Part shown: positions 23,882-32,538 of the stretch, piece after piece
Numbering within the stretch: position 1 is the first letter of the stretch
Layout: every line of letters starts with the position of its first letter
Origin: an uncultured Ruminiclostridium sp.
GTDB lineage: Bacteria; Bacillota; Clostridia; Oscillospirales; Ruminococcaceae
Direction of reading: 5' to 3'
Assembly (NCBI GenBank): GCA_947624435.1
Contig: CANQKE010000020.1
Location: forward strand, 1-46,032
DNA length: 46,032 nucleotides
The notes under the pieces: model-generated
What the model was told of the DNA's origin: nothing
What the model saw: only the letters and a program-made list of their open reading frames with translations
Databases searched by the model: none
Made by a program: the position numbers and the translations under genes

Positions 23882-24066
23882 GAAGCCTTTTTGACGCACT
23901 CTTCGGATAGGTCTATCCGCTCGATCGCAGCAGAATTATTATGTGAAACAGTCCCTTTCATGTTGCGGACTGTTTCTTTTACTTTTGCGTACAGCACCGT
24001 GTATATCCCGTCAAATACGACCGCCAGCACCGGCAAACATACAGCAAAAAATATCAACCACAGCAT
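23878..24066 (-). CDS. Small single-pass membrane protein, unknown function
   Basis: A 62-residue product with one N-terminal hydrophobic helix (LWLIFFAVCLPVLAVVFDGI, 2-21), a basic mid-section and a charged tail. GAAAGGAA lies 10 nt before the ATG. It is convergent with gpsA, with a 4-nt overlap. Three out-of-frame ATGs between the ribosome site and the start weaken the call. I recognise no family. Confidence 0.5.
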   Translation of the reverse strand: MLWLIFFAVCLPVLAVVFDGIYTVLYAKVKETVRNMKGTVSHNNSAAIERIDLSEECVKKAS

Positions 24067-24208
24067 TTCATCATCATTCCTTTCAAAAGTCGTGCTTGTT
24101 CTCCTTTACAGTCTTAATTTTACAATATAGTCTGTCCTATAAAAAGTACCGAATAGACTTTTTTGAAAAATTTTTTCATTTTATTGACGACCTATGCTGA
24201 AGTTTATA

Positions 24209-24243
24209 TTAAAAAGAGCCTTTCCGATACAGGAAAAGCTCTT
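24209..24243 (-). terminator. Terminator of the TetR-operon membrane protein
   Basis: Minus strand AAGAGC-TTTTCC-tgtatc-GGAAAGGCTCTT (stem with one mismatch) followed by TTTTT, about 70 nt after the stop codon. Confidence 0.7.
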
Positions 24244-24311
24244 AAAAATATTAAATTGTCAGACTTCAAACCCATGAAATAGAGAGTTTTTTGTTGTTTT
24301 TACGCAATAAA

Positions 24312-24974
24312 CTACCCTCTCCGCAAGGCTTTCGTTCCCTTAACTATCATAAAAACAGAAACAGCGGATATCAAAACAAAGACGCCCACGCCGACGCAGT
24401 TGCTCATTATAACACGGAATTGTTCGGAATTGCCATCGCCGAATTCCGAGATCATAGCTGACTGAAGAGAATAGACCGAAATGGAAGCGGCGGCAAGCGC
24501 CAGAGCCTTGTTTGCTAAGATGACAGGGTCGTTGTATTTGCGATAGATCACCACATTTCTTATCGCCATGATCGCAGCATAAAAAGTATATATCGCCATC
24601 GCATAGATCATATATCCCGGATATGCTATAACGTGACCCATATACAGAGTTATACAGTGAATGCCCAAAAGCGCAAAATTCAAAATCAGCATAATAAATG
24701 CGCTGTTTCTGTACTTCTTCCATTTTTTAACGATATCGGCTTTCTTATGACCGAGCAGTAAATAAGCGCGGATAACGCTGAGCGTGATGTAGTAAAGCGC
24801 AAGCGTTCCCGCCCATAACGATCTATCGGCGACGCCGGTAACTCCCTGCAAAACGGCATAAGCCAGATTGACGGCAAAGCTAAAATACAGCAGTACCTCC
24901 GCCCGCAAGCGATCGTCCTTTCTGATATTTTTCACCGCTGCCCGGATATGCGATTTTTTACCCGTTTCTTTCAT
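24312..24974 (-). CDS. Integral membrane protein, TetR-linked
   Basis: A 220-residue protein with six hydrophobic segments (roughly residues 27-50, 54-74, 93-115, 118-140, 160-180 and 188-212). No motif of a named family is recognised. The frame is open 12 codons further upstream, but GGGAG lies 8 nt before the ATG at 24974 (MKETGKKSHIRAAVK), which makes that the better start. It overlaps the end of the TetR gene by 17 nt, so the two are co-translated. A regulated transport, resistance or membrane-homeostasis role is a guess from context only. Confidence 0.75.
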   Translation of the reverse strand: MKETGKKSHIRAAVKNIRKDDRLRAEVLLYFSFAVNLAYAVLQGVTGVADRSLWAGTLALYYITLSVIRAYLLLGHKKADIVKKWKKYRNSAFIMLILNFALLGIHCITLYMGHVIAYPGYMIYAMAIYTFYAAIMAIRNVVIYRKYNDPVILANKALALAAASISVYSLQSAMISEFGDGNSEQFRVIMSNCVGVGVFVLISAVSVFMIVKGTKALRRG

Positions 24975-25590
24975 TTTGAATATCTCCCGGCGTGTTAAAA
25001 TTTTCTTCACCGCTCGGAATAACGCAGCGCATACATATCTCCATGATAAATTCGATAGATTCGGCGCAATCCTTTTTTATCCACTCTTCCACAACGGCGA
25101 TGATACCGCCGAGATAAAATCGGATAACATACGGTTTTTGCTGTTTGGCAACATGAAATTTATCCATCGCCGGAGAAAACACCTCGTTGAACAGCCTGAG
25201 AAAAGTATTGTCGGTATTAAATACCGTCGGGTTTAACAGTATCGTCTTGAATAATCGCTTATTTTCGCGGACAAATTCCAAAAACGGTTTCAGATACTGC
25301 GGAGAGATAAAGACCAAGTCCTCCATATTTCCCGACGCCAGCCGTTTTTTCACATTTGCAAGCTCCAATGTATACTTCTCAAAGCATTTATTATGGGTGT
25401 ACTCAATGCACTCATTGAGCAGGTCGGCAATAGTTTCATAATGCAGATAAAAGGTAGAACGGTTGACTCCGGCCTTTTCACATATCTCTTTCACGGTGAT
25501 ATATTCAAAATCCTTTTTCTCAAGGCATTCTATAAACGCCTCGTCCATTTTAGCCGCCGTGTTAAAATATTTGCTTTCCGATTTGTTCAA
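24958..25590 (-). CDS. TetR/AcrR family transcriptional regulator
   Basis: A 210-residue one-component regulator. The N-terminal helix-turn-helix is clear at about 31-52 (ITVKEICEKAGVNRSTFYLH); the C-terminal ligand-binding region has the layout of TetR proteins of the DhaS/YbiH kind. The start is TTG at 25590, with AGGAGG 8 nt upstream. It is the middle gene of a three-gene unit and probably controls it through the long inverted repeat at 25990-26039. Confidence 0.9.
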   Translation of the reverse strand: MNKSESKYFNTAAKMDEAFIECLEKKDFEYITVKEICEKAGVNRSTFYLHYETIADLLNECIEYTHNKCFEKYTLELANVKKRLASGNMEDLVFISPQYLKPFLEFVRENKRLFKTILLNPTVFNTDNTFLRLFNEVFSPAMDKFHVAKQQKPYVIRFYLGGIIAVVEEWIKKDCAESIEFIMEICMRCVIPSGEENFNTPGDIQNERNG

Positions 25591-25619
25591 CCGTTCTGCC
25601 TCCTATCTTTGATAAGGTT

Positions 25620-25976
25620 TTAATTCTCGTCGCCTGCTATTTCCGTCGCAAGACGAATAATATCGCCGGCATATTTGTCCTTGTTTCTTTGAAGGATACG
25701 CTTGTAGATAGGATAATTAACTGCGGTTCCGGCAAAACCGATAACTCCGACGACGATACCCAGCGCCGTAAACGCCGCTCCCCCTCCGATTACGCCCATA
25801 GCAAGACTCATTCCGGTCCCGGCAATCAAAGCGCATACGATACCGAAAGTGTAGGTGAAGATCTGAGCGGGAAGCTTTGCAGCCCTATCCAGCTTTTTGA
25901 GCTGCATTACCTTTGTCGTACTCTTTTTAGAATACTCGTTCACAATTGCCTCTGCATAAATTTTGTCTGTGTTCAT
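25620..25976 (-). CDS. Small two-helix membrane protein, TetR operon leader gene
   Basis: A 118-residue protein with two hydrophobic helices (about 38-58 and 64-86, Gly/Ala-rich hairpin) flanked by charged ends. No named family is recognised. CGGAGG lies 8 nt before the ATG. It is the first gene of the unit with the TetR regulator and the six-helix protein, 29 nt upstream of the regulator gene. Confidence 0.75.
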   Translation of the reverse strand: MNTDKIYAEAIVNEYSKKSTTKVMQLKKLDRAAKLPAQIFTYTFGIVCALIAGTGMSLAMGVIGGGAAFTALGIVVGVIGFAGTAVNYPIYKRILQRNKDKYAGDIIRLATEIAGDEN

Positions 25977-25989
25977 GATTCAATACCTC

Positions 25990-26039
25990 CGTTTGATTTT
26001 GTAACTTCATTATAACAGGAAAAGCATTGAAATCAAACG
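25990..26039 (-). promoter_or_regulatory. Promoter inside a 10-bp inverted repeat (candidate TetR operator)
   Basis: CGTTTGATTT (25990-25999) and AAATCAAACG (26030-26039) form a perfect inverted repeat 30 nt apart. A minus-strand promoter lies within it: -35 TTGATT (26031-26036) in one arm, 16-nt spacer, -10 TATAAT (26009-26014). A bound dimer or loop would cover the promoter. Confidence 0.6.
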
Positions 26040-26078
26040 ACACGATCACGGTTTTATGTTGATTTATCCGACAGATCC

Positions 26079-26107
26079 ATCATAACATACAAAAACGCCG
26101 TTGTCAA
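26079..26107 (-). promoter_or_regulatory. Second, upstream promoter of the TetR operon
   Basis: Minus strand -35 TTGACA (26102-26107), 17-nt spacer, -10 TATGAT (26079-26084), about 70 bp upstream of the first promoter. RNA from here would carry both arms of the inverted repeat. Confidence 0.6.
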
Positions 26108-26202
26108 ATTCCCCGCCGCCCCGCAAATACACAAAAATCCTTAAAAGCGAATAAAAATTTACCGGCTTAAACGTCAAAATGAAAATTAATTCAGAAAAAC
26201 TA

Positions 26203-26231
26203 TTGAATGTAACGGGAAAAAGTGGTATACT
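26203..26231 (+). promoter_or_regulatory. Promoter giving a leaderless dus mRNA
   Basis: -35 TTGAAT (26203-26208), 17-nt spacer, -10 TATACT (26226-26231). Only TATTCT separates the -10 from the ATG at 26238, so RNA should start at or within 1-2 nt of the start codon. Confidence 0.75.
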
Positions 26232-26237
26232 TATTCT

Positions 26238-27236
26238 ATGAATGTAAAAAAATCAGATGAAAATTATGTAACTATCGGCGGCGTAAAGCTGGAGCGCACT
26301 GCGGTGCTCGCGCCTATGGCGTCGGTGGCGGATCACGCTTTCAGAATGATGTGCCGAAAATTCGGCGCGGCAGCCGTCACAAGCGAGATGGTAAGCGCAA
26401 AGGGTATCTGCTACGGCGATAAAAAAAGTGCGGAGCTGCTTACCGTAACCGAGGAAGAACGCCCGATGTCGGTGCAGTTATTCGGCAGCGAGCCGGACTT
26501 CATGGCAAGAGCCGCACAAGAGGCCGCAAAGTACAAGCCTGATCTTATAGATATCAACTGCGGCTGTCCGGTAGCAAAGGTGGTAAGCACCGGCGCAGGT
26601 TCCGCGCTGATGAAAGACCCCGAGCTTATCGGCAGGATAGTAAAAGCGATCCGTAACGCGACGGATATTCCTGTCACCGTCAAGATAAGGCGGGGCTGGT
26701 CGCTTGATACCGAAAACGCGGTAGAAGTTGCTAAAGCCGCGGAACAAAACGGCGCTTGTGCGATAGCGGTACACGCCCGTACCAAAGACCAGCTTTACAG
26801 CGGCAGCGCCGATCTCGATACGATAGCGCGAGTAAAAAAAGCCGTCGATATACCCGTCATAGGTAACGGCGATATAGACAGCGCGCAAGCTGCGGCGAGA
26901 ATGTACGAGCTTACCGGCTGCGACCTTGTCATGGTCGGAAGAGCGGCGTGCGGCAAACCGTGGATATTCCGGCAGATAAAGCATTATTTTTTGACCGGTG
27001 AAATTCTGCCTGAACCCTCATTAGAAGATAAACTGGCGATCATGGCGGAGCATATAGAGCTGCTGGTCAAGGATAAAGGAGAATATATCGGCATGAAAGA
27101 GGCGAGAAAGCATACCGCCTGGTATCTCAAAGGCATGAAAAACGCCGCGGAATACCGCAGGATATGCGGCACTCTCTCTACGCTTGAGGATTTTTATTCT
27201 CTTATAAAACAGGTAAAAAACGACAATTCTGACTAA
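26238..27236 (+). CDS. dusB: tRNA-dihydrouridine synthase (DusB-like)
   Basis: A 332-residue FMN enzyme that reduces uridine to dihydrouridine in tRNA D-loops. Family signs are LAPMASVADHAFR (24-36), QLFGSEPDF, DINCGCPVAKV with catalytic C110, VKIRRGW, HARTKDQLYSG and the phosphate-binding GNGDI and GRAACGKPW. The last 80 residues are the tRNA-binding helical domain. The ATG at 26238 is the only possible start in frame and has no Shine-Dalgarno. It starts a tight run with the DUF815 gene (11 nt gap). Confidence 0.95.
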   Translation: MNVKKSDENYVTIGGVKLERTAVLAPMASVADHAFRMMCRKFGAAAVTSEMVSAKGICYGDKKSAELLTVTEEERPMSVQLFGSEPDFMARAAQEAAKYKPDLIDINCGCPVAKVVSTGAGSALMKDPELIGRIVKAIRNATDIPVTVKIRRGWSLDTENAVEVAKAAEQNGACAIAVHARTKDQLYSGSADLDTIARVKKAVDIPVIGNGDIDSAQAAARMYELTGCDLVMVGRAACGKPWIFRQIKHYFLTGEILPEPSLEDKLAIMAEHIELLVKDKGEYIGMKEARKHTAWYLKGMKNAAEYRRICGTLSTLEDFYSLIKQVKNDNSD

Positions 27237-27247
27237 CCGGTGATGAT

Positions 27248-28435
27248 ATGAAAGAACTTAGGAACAAACTCAAAACGCTGACGGCGTTTGAAATATCGGA
27301 GGACGCGCTGATAAAGGATTTCTGCCGTCTTTCGGACGCAGATCAGAGTACAGCGCTGGCAGCATATACTTCGATAACCCGACGGCTGCTCGGCGAAAAT
27401 AAAACGCTGTCGGATTATTTATGCGACCTGCTTACATATAGTGAAAGCAAGCTGATACTGCGTTATCTTAAAGAGAAAAACGATAATCTCTTTTACGCGA
27501 TAGAATATGACATAACTCTGATACGGGAGCTTGCGGCGTATTCGGCTCACCGTGTAAAGGATTATCTTTTTGAAAGATTCAACGAGAATTTCATCTTTTC
27601 CCTGCCGGAATACCCTGTCGGCGGTTTTGACAAGACTGCGGAATATTTTATTGAGCATGCTAAGAATTTCGGCACCGGAATTTTTTCAAAATACAAGGCG
27701 TTCCTTTTTGAGGGCGGCGAGATAGTTCCGGTGGAGCAGCCTGATCCTATAAAGCTGGAGGACCTCAAAAAGTACGAATCGCAGCGTGACAGGATAGTCG
27801 AAAACACCGTTGCGTTCCTTGCGGGACACCCTGCGGACAACGCGCTTTTATACGGCGACAGAGGTACCGGAAAATCCTCCACGATAAAGGCTTTGATAAA
27901 CGAATACGACCGTCTGAGAATGATACAGATAGATAAAAAAGACGTCGGTTCTATCCCGCAGATATATTCGTCTGTTAAGGACAGCCCGCTGAAATTTATC
28001 GTTTTTATTGACGATCTTTCGTTTAGCGAGAACGACGAGGGCTTCGGCACGCTGAAAAAGGTATTGGAGGGCTCGCTCAGAGTAAGGCCGGATAACACGC
28101 TTATATACGCTACCACGAATCGCCGCCACCTGATAAAAGAGACCGAAAGCAGCCGTATCGGTGACAACGTCCATTTAGCGGACGAGATAGACGAAAGCGT
28201 ATCGCTGTCCGACAGATTCGGGCTGTTTGTCACCTTCCTTGCGCCTAACCGTGACACTTATCTTGAAATAGTTCATGCAATAGCGATGGATCGCGGCATT
28301 ATCGCAGATAAGGACAAGCTGTTCAGGTGTGCGGAGCGTTTTGCGTTAAGGCACGGCAGCAATTCTCCGAGGACGGCGCGTCAGTTTGTAGACAGCATAC
28401 AATCCAAGCTTGCGCTTGGCGGCGATATCGAATGA
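27248..28435 (+). CDS. DUF815 family AAA-type ATPase
   Basis: A 395-residue protein. A helical N-terminal half (about 1-170) precedes an AAA core with Walker A GDRGTGKS (203-210), Walker B IVFIDDLSF (251-259) and an arginine-containing sensor region (DRFG...). DUF815 proteins are predicted P-loop ATPases of unknown role. The start has a weak site (GGTGAT). It overlaps nothing and lies 8 nt upstream of the lipoprotein gene. Confidence 0.88.
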   Translation: MKELRNKLKTLTAFEISEDALIKDFCRLSDADQSTALAAYTSITRRLLGENKTLSDYLCDLLTYSESKLILRYLKEKNDNLFYAIEYDITLIRELAAYSAHRVKDYLFERFNENFIFSLPEYPVGGFDKTAEYFIEHAKNFGTGIFSKYKAFLFEGGEIVPVEQPDPIKLEDLKKYESQRDRIVENTVAFLAGHPADNALLYGDRGTGKSSTIKALINEYDRLRMIQIDKKDVGSIPQIYSSVKDSPLKFIVFIDDLSFSENDEGFGTLKKVLEGSLRVRPDNTLIYATTNRRHLIKETESSRIGDNVHLADEIDESVSLSDRFGLFVTFLAPNRDTYLEIVHAIAMDRGIIADKDKLFRCAERFALRHGSNSPRTARQFVDSIQSKLALGGDIE

Positions 28436-28443
28436 GGTAACCG

Positions 28444-29487
28444 ATGAAAAAAAGAAACACGTTTATTGCCTTAACGGTGCTGACAGCGTCAATGCTGCTT
28501 TCCGGCTGCGATAAGATAGTATTAGTTCCGGGGCAATCCTCCGGCAAAATACAGGAGCAGTCGGAGGTAACGGTATCAAACGACTTTAACGAGTATCCCG
28601 TCACGCTGAACGGCACCGAGATAACCTCCTCGCCGAAAACGGTGATCTCGCTCACTCCCGCTTATACCGAGATACTGTTTGAAATGGGCTACGGCGATAA
28701 GCTGATAGCTGTCAGCGATTACTGCGACTATCCGCCGGAAACTAAGGAGCTTCCCAAGGTATCCGGCAGTACCAGTCCCGATATAGATAAAATAATAGAG
28801 CTCAAGCCGGAGCTGCTGATAACCGGCACCCCGATAGTGACCAAAGATCAGGCGGCGCTGGAATCACACGGAATAAAAATAATCACGGTATTGTCGCCAT
28901 CCAGCATGGAGCAGTTTGAAAATATATACACGTTATTCGGCGCGGCATTTGAGGGAATGTTCACAGGAAAAGAAAAAGGCGAACAATCGTTCGCTAAAAT
29001 AAAGCAATCTGCCGCTGCCGCACAAAAATCCAAACAGATAAAATTTGCCTATATAACGGCGTCGCTCTCCCCCGCGGGAGGAAACACCTTTGAAAGCGCG
29101 GTGCTTTCCCTGTTCGGTGAAAACTGCGCAAAAAGCGGCATCGGGTACGCGTTCCCAGCGGAGGAGCTTATGGAAAATCAGCCGGACGTGATTTTCTTAA
29201 ATGACGAGTACACGTTAGACTATCTTAAAGATAACGAGGCCTACGCAAATCTGGACGCGGTCAAAAACGGAAAGGTCATCACGATAAACAACCGCTATTT
29301 TGAGCGTCCGAGCGCAAGGCTGACCGAGCTTATCGACAGCATTGTAAAAGAGCTGCCGGAATATGCTCCCGCCGAAAGCGAATCGGACGAATCTGCTAAG
29401 CCCGAAAGCGATACCGAATCCGCTCCAAAGGAAAGCAAAGACGAACCCGAATCGGAAGAAAACAGCGGAGCTGAAGAAGAAGAATAA
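28444..29487 (+). CDS. BtuF-like metal/cobalamin-binding lipoprotein
   Basis: A 347-residue lipoprotein with lipobox LLSGC (lipid Cys22). The body (about 60-305) is a periplasmic-binding-protein fold of the FepB/BtuF class with ISLTPAYTEILFEMGYGDKL and SDYCDYPPETKELPKV, the cobalamin/siderophore type. The C-terminal 35 residues are a Ser/Glu/Asp/Lys-rich low-complexity tail. No permease or ATPase gene is adjacent, so it is an orphan binding protein, with partners elsewhere or a sensing role. GAGGTAACCG precedes the ATG. Confidence 0.88.
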   Translation: MKKRNTFIALTVLTASMLLSGCDKIVLVPGQSSGKIQEQSEVTVSNDFNEYPVTLNGTEITSSPKTVISLTPAYTEILFEMGYGDKLIAVSDYCDYPPETKELPKVSGSTSPDIDKIIELKPELLITGTPIVTKDQAALESHGIKIITVLSPSSMEQFENIYTLFGAAFEGMFTGKEKGEQSFAKIKQSAAAAQKSKQIKFAYITASLSPAGGNTFESAVLSLFGENCAKSGIGYAFPAEELMENQPDVIFLNDEYTLDYLKDNEAYANLDAVKNGKVITINNRYFERPSARLTELIDSIVKELPEYAPAESESDESAKPESDTESAPKESKDEPESEENSGAEEEE

Positions 29488-29534
29488 ACTTTGAAAAATA
29501 AATAAATTCAAATAAAGGAAGGAAACGACCGTCA

Positions 29535-32171
29535 ATGAAATGGACAGGACTTAACGATCTGAGAGAAAGCTATCTTAAATTTTTCGAGAGCAAGGGGCAT
29601 CTTATAATGCCGTCCGCTCCGCTGGTGCCGCAGGGTGATAATTCCATACTGCTGATAAACGCCGGCATGACGCCTCTTAAAAAATACTTTCAGGGTCTGG
29701 AAGAGCCGCCGCGTCACAGAGTTACCACCTGCCAAAAGTGTATAAGGACTCCCGACATAGAAAACGTCGGAAAGACCGCGCGTCACGGCACATATTTTGA
29801 AATGCTCGGCAACTTTTCTTTCGGCGATTATTTCAAGACCGAGGCTATCGAATGGGCGTGGGAATATCTTACAAAGGTGCTGGAGATACCCGAGGACAGG
29901 CTTTGGGTCACTATATACGAGGAGGACGATGAGGCCGGAGAGATCTGGGCGCAGAATATCGGCGTACCGAGAGACCGCATAATAAAGCTCGGCAAGAAAG
30001 ACAATTTCTGGGAACACGGCAGCGGTCCCTGCGGTCCCTGCTCCGAGATACATTTTGACAGAGGTGAAAAATACGGACCGTTCGAGAGCTTTGAACAGGC
30101 GGGAGAAAGCGACCGTATAATCGAGATATGGAACCTCGTATTCACCCAGTTTGACAACGACGGAAACGGCAACTACACCCAGCTTGCCACCAAGAACATA
30201 GATACCGGAATGGGTCTTGAGCGTTTAGCTTGTGTAATGCAGGACGTCGATAACCTGTTCGAGGTAGACACGATAAAGAATATTATAGCGAAGATATGCG
30301 CTATAGCCGGTATCAACTACAAGGACGATCCGAATTCCGACGTATCTATAAGAGTTATTACCGACCATATCCGTTCGGCAACATTCATGACCGGCGACGG
30401 CATACGCCCCTCCAACGAAGGGCGCGGCTATGTGCTTAGAAGACTTATAAGGCGCGCGGCAAGGCACGGCAGACTGCTCGGCGTAAACCGTCCGTTCCTG
30501 TACGAGGTATGCGACGCGGTCATAAACGAAAACCGGACGGCTTATCCAGAGCTCAACGAAAAGCGCGAATATATCAAAAAAGTTATCCGCACCGAGGAAG
30601 AGAGCTTTGCCAAGACGGTAGAAAAAGGCATGCAGATACTTGACGAATTTGTCAAAGAGATGTCGGCGCAGGAGCTTACAAATCCGGTGCTGAGCGGCGA
30701 AAATCTTTTCAAGCTGCATGACACCTACGGATTTCCTATAGACCTTACCCGTGAGATACTCGCGGAGCGCAGTATAGGAATAGACGAAAAAAGGTTTACC
30801 GAGCTTATGAATGAGCAGCGCGCTAAGGCACGTTCCAATCAGGCGTTCAAGGGAGGCTGGGACGAGGCTGCCGCAGACGCTTTAAGCTCGCTTACCACGC
30901 AGTTTGTCGGATATACCGATATGGAATGCGAAAGCACGATCATAGCTATCCTTAAAGACGGTCAGACGGTCGAAAGCTGCTCTGAGGGCGACGACGTAAG
31001 CGTCGTGCTGGACGTTACCCCGTTCTATGCGGAAAGCGGCGGACAGGTCGGCGACTGCGGCACTATCACTGCCGGAGAAAGCACGCTGAACGTCGTTGAT
31101 ACGAAAAAGACCCCGGCAGGTCAGTTCGTATGCTATTGTCATGTTGACAGCGGCAGCTTTTATCTTGACGACAAGGTCACCGCGTCCGTAAATCGTGAAA
31201 AGCGCGAAGCCACCATGAGGAACCACACCTGCGCTCACCTTTTGCAGGCGGCGCTGAGAAAGGTCCTGGGCGACCATGTACATCAGGCGGGTTCTTACGT
31301 CGACCCGTACAGATGCCGCTTTGACTTCAGCCATTTCAGCGCGATGACTCCGCAGGAGATAGAAGAAACAGAAAGACTGGTAAACGAGGAGATACTCAAG
31401 GGCGAACCGGTAATAACCGAGGAGCTTCCTATAGAAGAGGCTAAAAAGAAAGGCGCTATGGCGCTGTTTGGTGAAAAATACGGCGACGTAGTCAGAGTAG
31501 TGCAGGCGGGCGATTTTTCCACCGAGTTCTGCGGCGGCACTCATCTTGACAACACCGGCAAGGCGGGATTATTCAAGATAATCTCGGAATCGTCGGTATC
31601 CTCCGGAGTAAGGCGTATTGAGGCCGTTACCGGCTACGGCGTACTGGAAACGCTGGAGCAGTCCCGTGCGATAATAAGCAGCGCGGCTCAGATGATGAAA
31701 ATTTCCAATCCCTCGGCGCTTATACAGAAATGCGAAAACCTGATGAACGAAATGAGAGATATGCAAAACGAGATAGACAGGCTGAACCGGCTTATTTCCG
31801 CAAGCCAGCTAAAGAGTATCCTTGACAATCCCAAGGAGGTAAACGGCATAAAGCTGTATTCCGCTATGCTGACCGGAGTCACCGGAGATTCTCTGAGGAA
31901 AGCGGGCGACGAGCTTAAAAACTCCGGCGGCGCTTATATCGCACTGCTGGCGGGAACGGACGGCAGCAAGGGCAATTTCCTGTGCATATGCGGTCAGGAC
32001 GCTATCGACAAGGGCGCTCACGCTGGTAAGATAGTAAAGGAGATATCCGCTATCGCAGGAGGAAAAGGCGGCGGACGACCCGATAACGCCATGGCGGGTA
32101 TCGCCGACCTTACTAAGATAGACGAGGCGCTTATAGCGCTTGAAGATACCGTAAAATCAATGCTCAGCTGA
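29535..32171 (+). CDS. alaS: Alanyl-tRNA synthetase
   Basis: An 878-residue class II synthetase that charges tRNA-Ala. The N-terminal catalytic domain starts WTGLNDLRESYLKFFESKGH and includes GPCGPCSEIHFD. The editing domain has the zinc/hydrolysis residues H564 and H568 (HTCAHLL), C666 and H670 (CGGTH). The C-Ala domain with a Gly-rich GGKGGGRPDNAMAG ends the protein. Length is normal. Only 47 nt separate it from the lipoprotein gene, so there is no room for a T-box, the usual control of Firmicutes alaS. hinT follows by 16 nt. Confidence 0.98.
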   Translation: MKWTGLNDLRESYLKFFESKGHLIMPSAPLVPQGDNSILLINAGMTPLKKYFQGLEEPPRHRVTTCQKCIRTPDIENVGKTARHGTYFEMLGNFSFGDYFKTEAIEWAWEYLTKVLEIPEDRLWVTIYEEDDEAGEIWAQNIGVPRDRIIKLGKKDNFWEHGSGPCGPCSEIHFDRGEKYGPFESFEQAGESDRIIEIWNLVFTQFDNDGNGNYTQLATKNIDTGMGLERLACVMQDVDNLFEVDTIKNIIAKICAIAGINYKDDPNSDVSIRVITDHIRSATFMTGDGIRPSNEGRGYVLRRLIRRAARHGRLLGVNRPFLYEVCDAVINENRTAYPELNEKREYIKKVIRTEEESFAKTVEKGMQILDEFVKEMSAQELTNPVLSGENLFKLHDTYGFPIDLTREILAERSIGIDEKRFTELMNEQRAKARSNQAFKGGWDEAAADALSSLTTQFVGYTDMECESTIIAILKDGQTVESCSEGDDVSVVLDVTPFYAESGGQVGDCGTITAGESTLNVVDTKKTPAGQFVCYCHVDSGSFYLDDKVTASVNREKREATMRNHTCAHLLQAALRKVLGDHVHQAGSYVDPYRCRFDFSHFSAMTPQEIEETERLVNEEILKGEPVITEELPIEEAKKKGAMALFGEKYGDVVRVVQAGDFSTEFCGGTHLDNTGKAGLFKIISESSVSSGVRRIEAVTGYGVLETLEQSRAIISSAAQMMKISNPSALIQKCENLMNEMRDMQNEIDRLNRLISASQLKSILDNPKEVNGIKLYSAMLTGVTGDSLRKAGDELKNSGGAYIALLAGTDGSKGNFLCICGQDAIDKGAHAGKIVKEISAIAGGKGGGRPDNAMAGIADLTKIDEALIALEDTVKSMLS

Positions 32172-32187
32172 AAGGAGAATTTTTTAC

Positions 32188-32526
32188 ATGGACTGCCTGT
32201 TTTGTAAAATAATCGCGGGTGATATCCCGTCAACCAAAGTATATGAAAATGATAAGGTGCTTGCGTTCAAGGACATAAATCCCATGGCGCCGGTACATAT
32301 CCTTATAATCCCCAAAGTCCATATAGAGGGCGCTAACGCGTTGGACAGCGACAACGTGGGGGTAGTTTCCGACATAATGCTGACTGCTCGCCGCATCGCA
32401 GAGGAGCTTGGACTCAGCGAAGGCTGGCGGCTGGTGACAAACGTCGGAGAGCATGGAGGTCAGACGGTAAAGCATCTGCACTTCCATCTACTGGGCGGTA
32501 AAAAGCTCAATACCGAGCTTGCCTGA
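32188..32526 (+). CDS. hinT: HIT family purine nucleoside phosphoramidase (HinT)
   Basis: A 112-residue histidine-triad protein. CLFCKIIAGDIPSTKVYE is the classic N-terminus and HLHFHLLGG (H96, H98, H100) the catalytic triad. HinT hydrolyses aminoacyl- and lysyl-AMP, which suits its place right after alaS. AAAGGAG lies 9 nt before the ATG. Confidence 0.97.
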   Translation: MDCLFCKIIAGDIPSTKVYENDKVLAFKDINPMAPVHILIIPKVHIEGANALDSDNVGVVSDIMLTARRIAEELGLSEGWRLVTNVGEHGGQTVKHLHFHLLGGKKLNTELA

Positions 32527-32538
32527 CAGGTAAACAAA

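Noticed and set aside
29488-29534. T-box riboswitch in front of alaS
   Set aside because: The gap is only 47 nt and contains no hairpin, far too short for a T-box.
30882-31544. A 220-codon open frame on the minus strand
   Set aside because: It is antisense to the editing domain of alaS, with no coding signal of its own.
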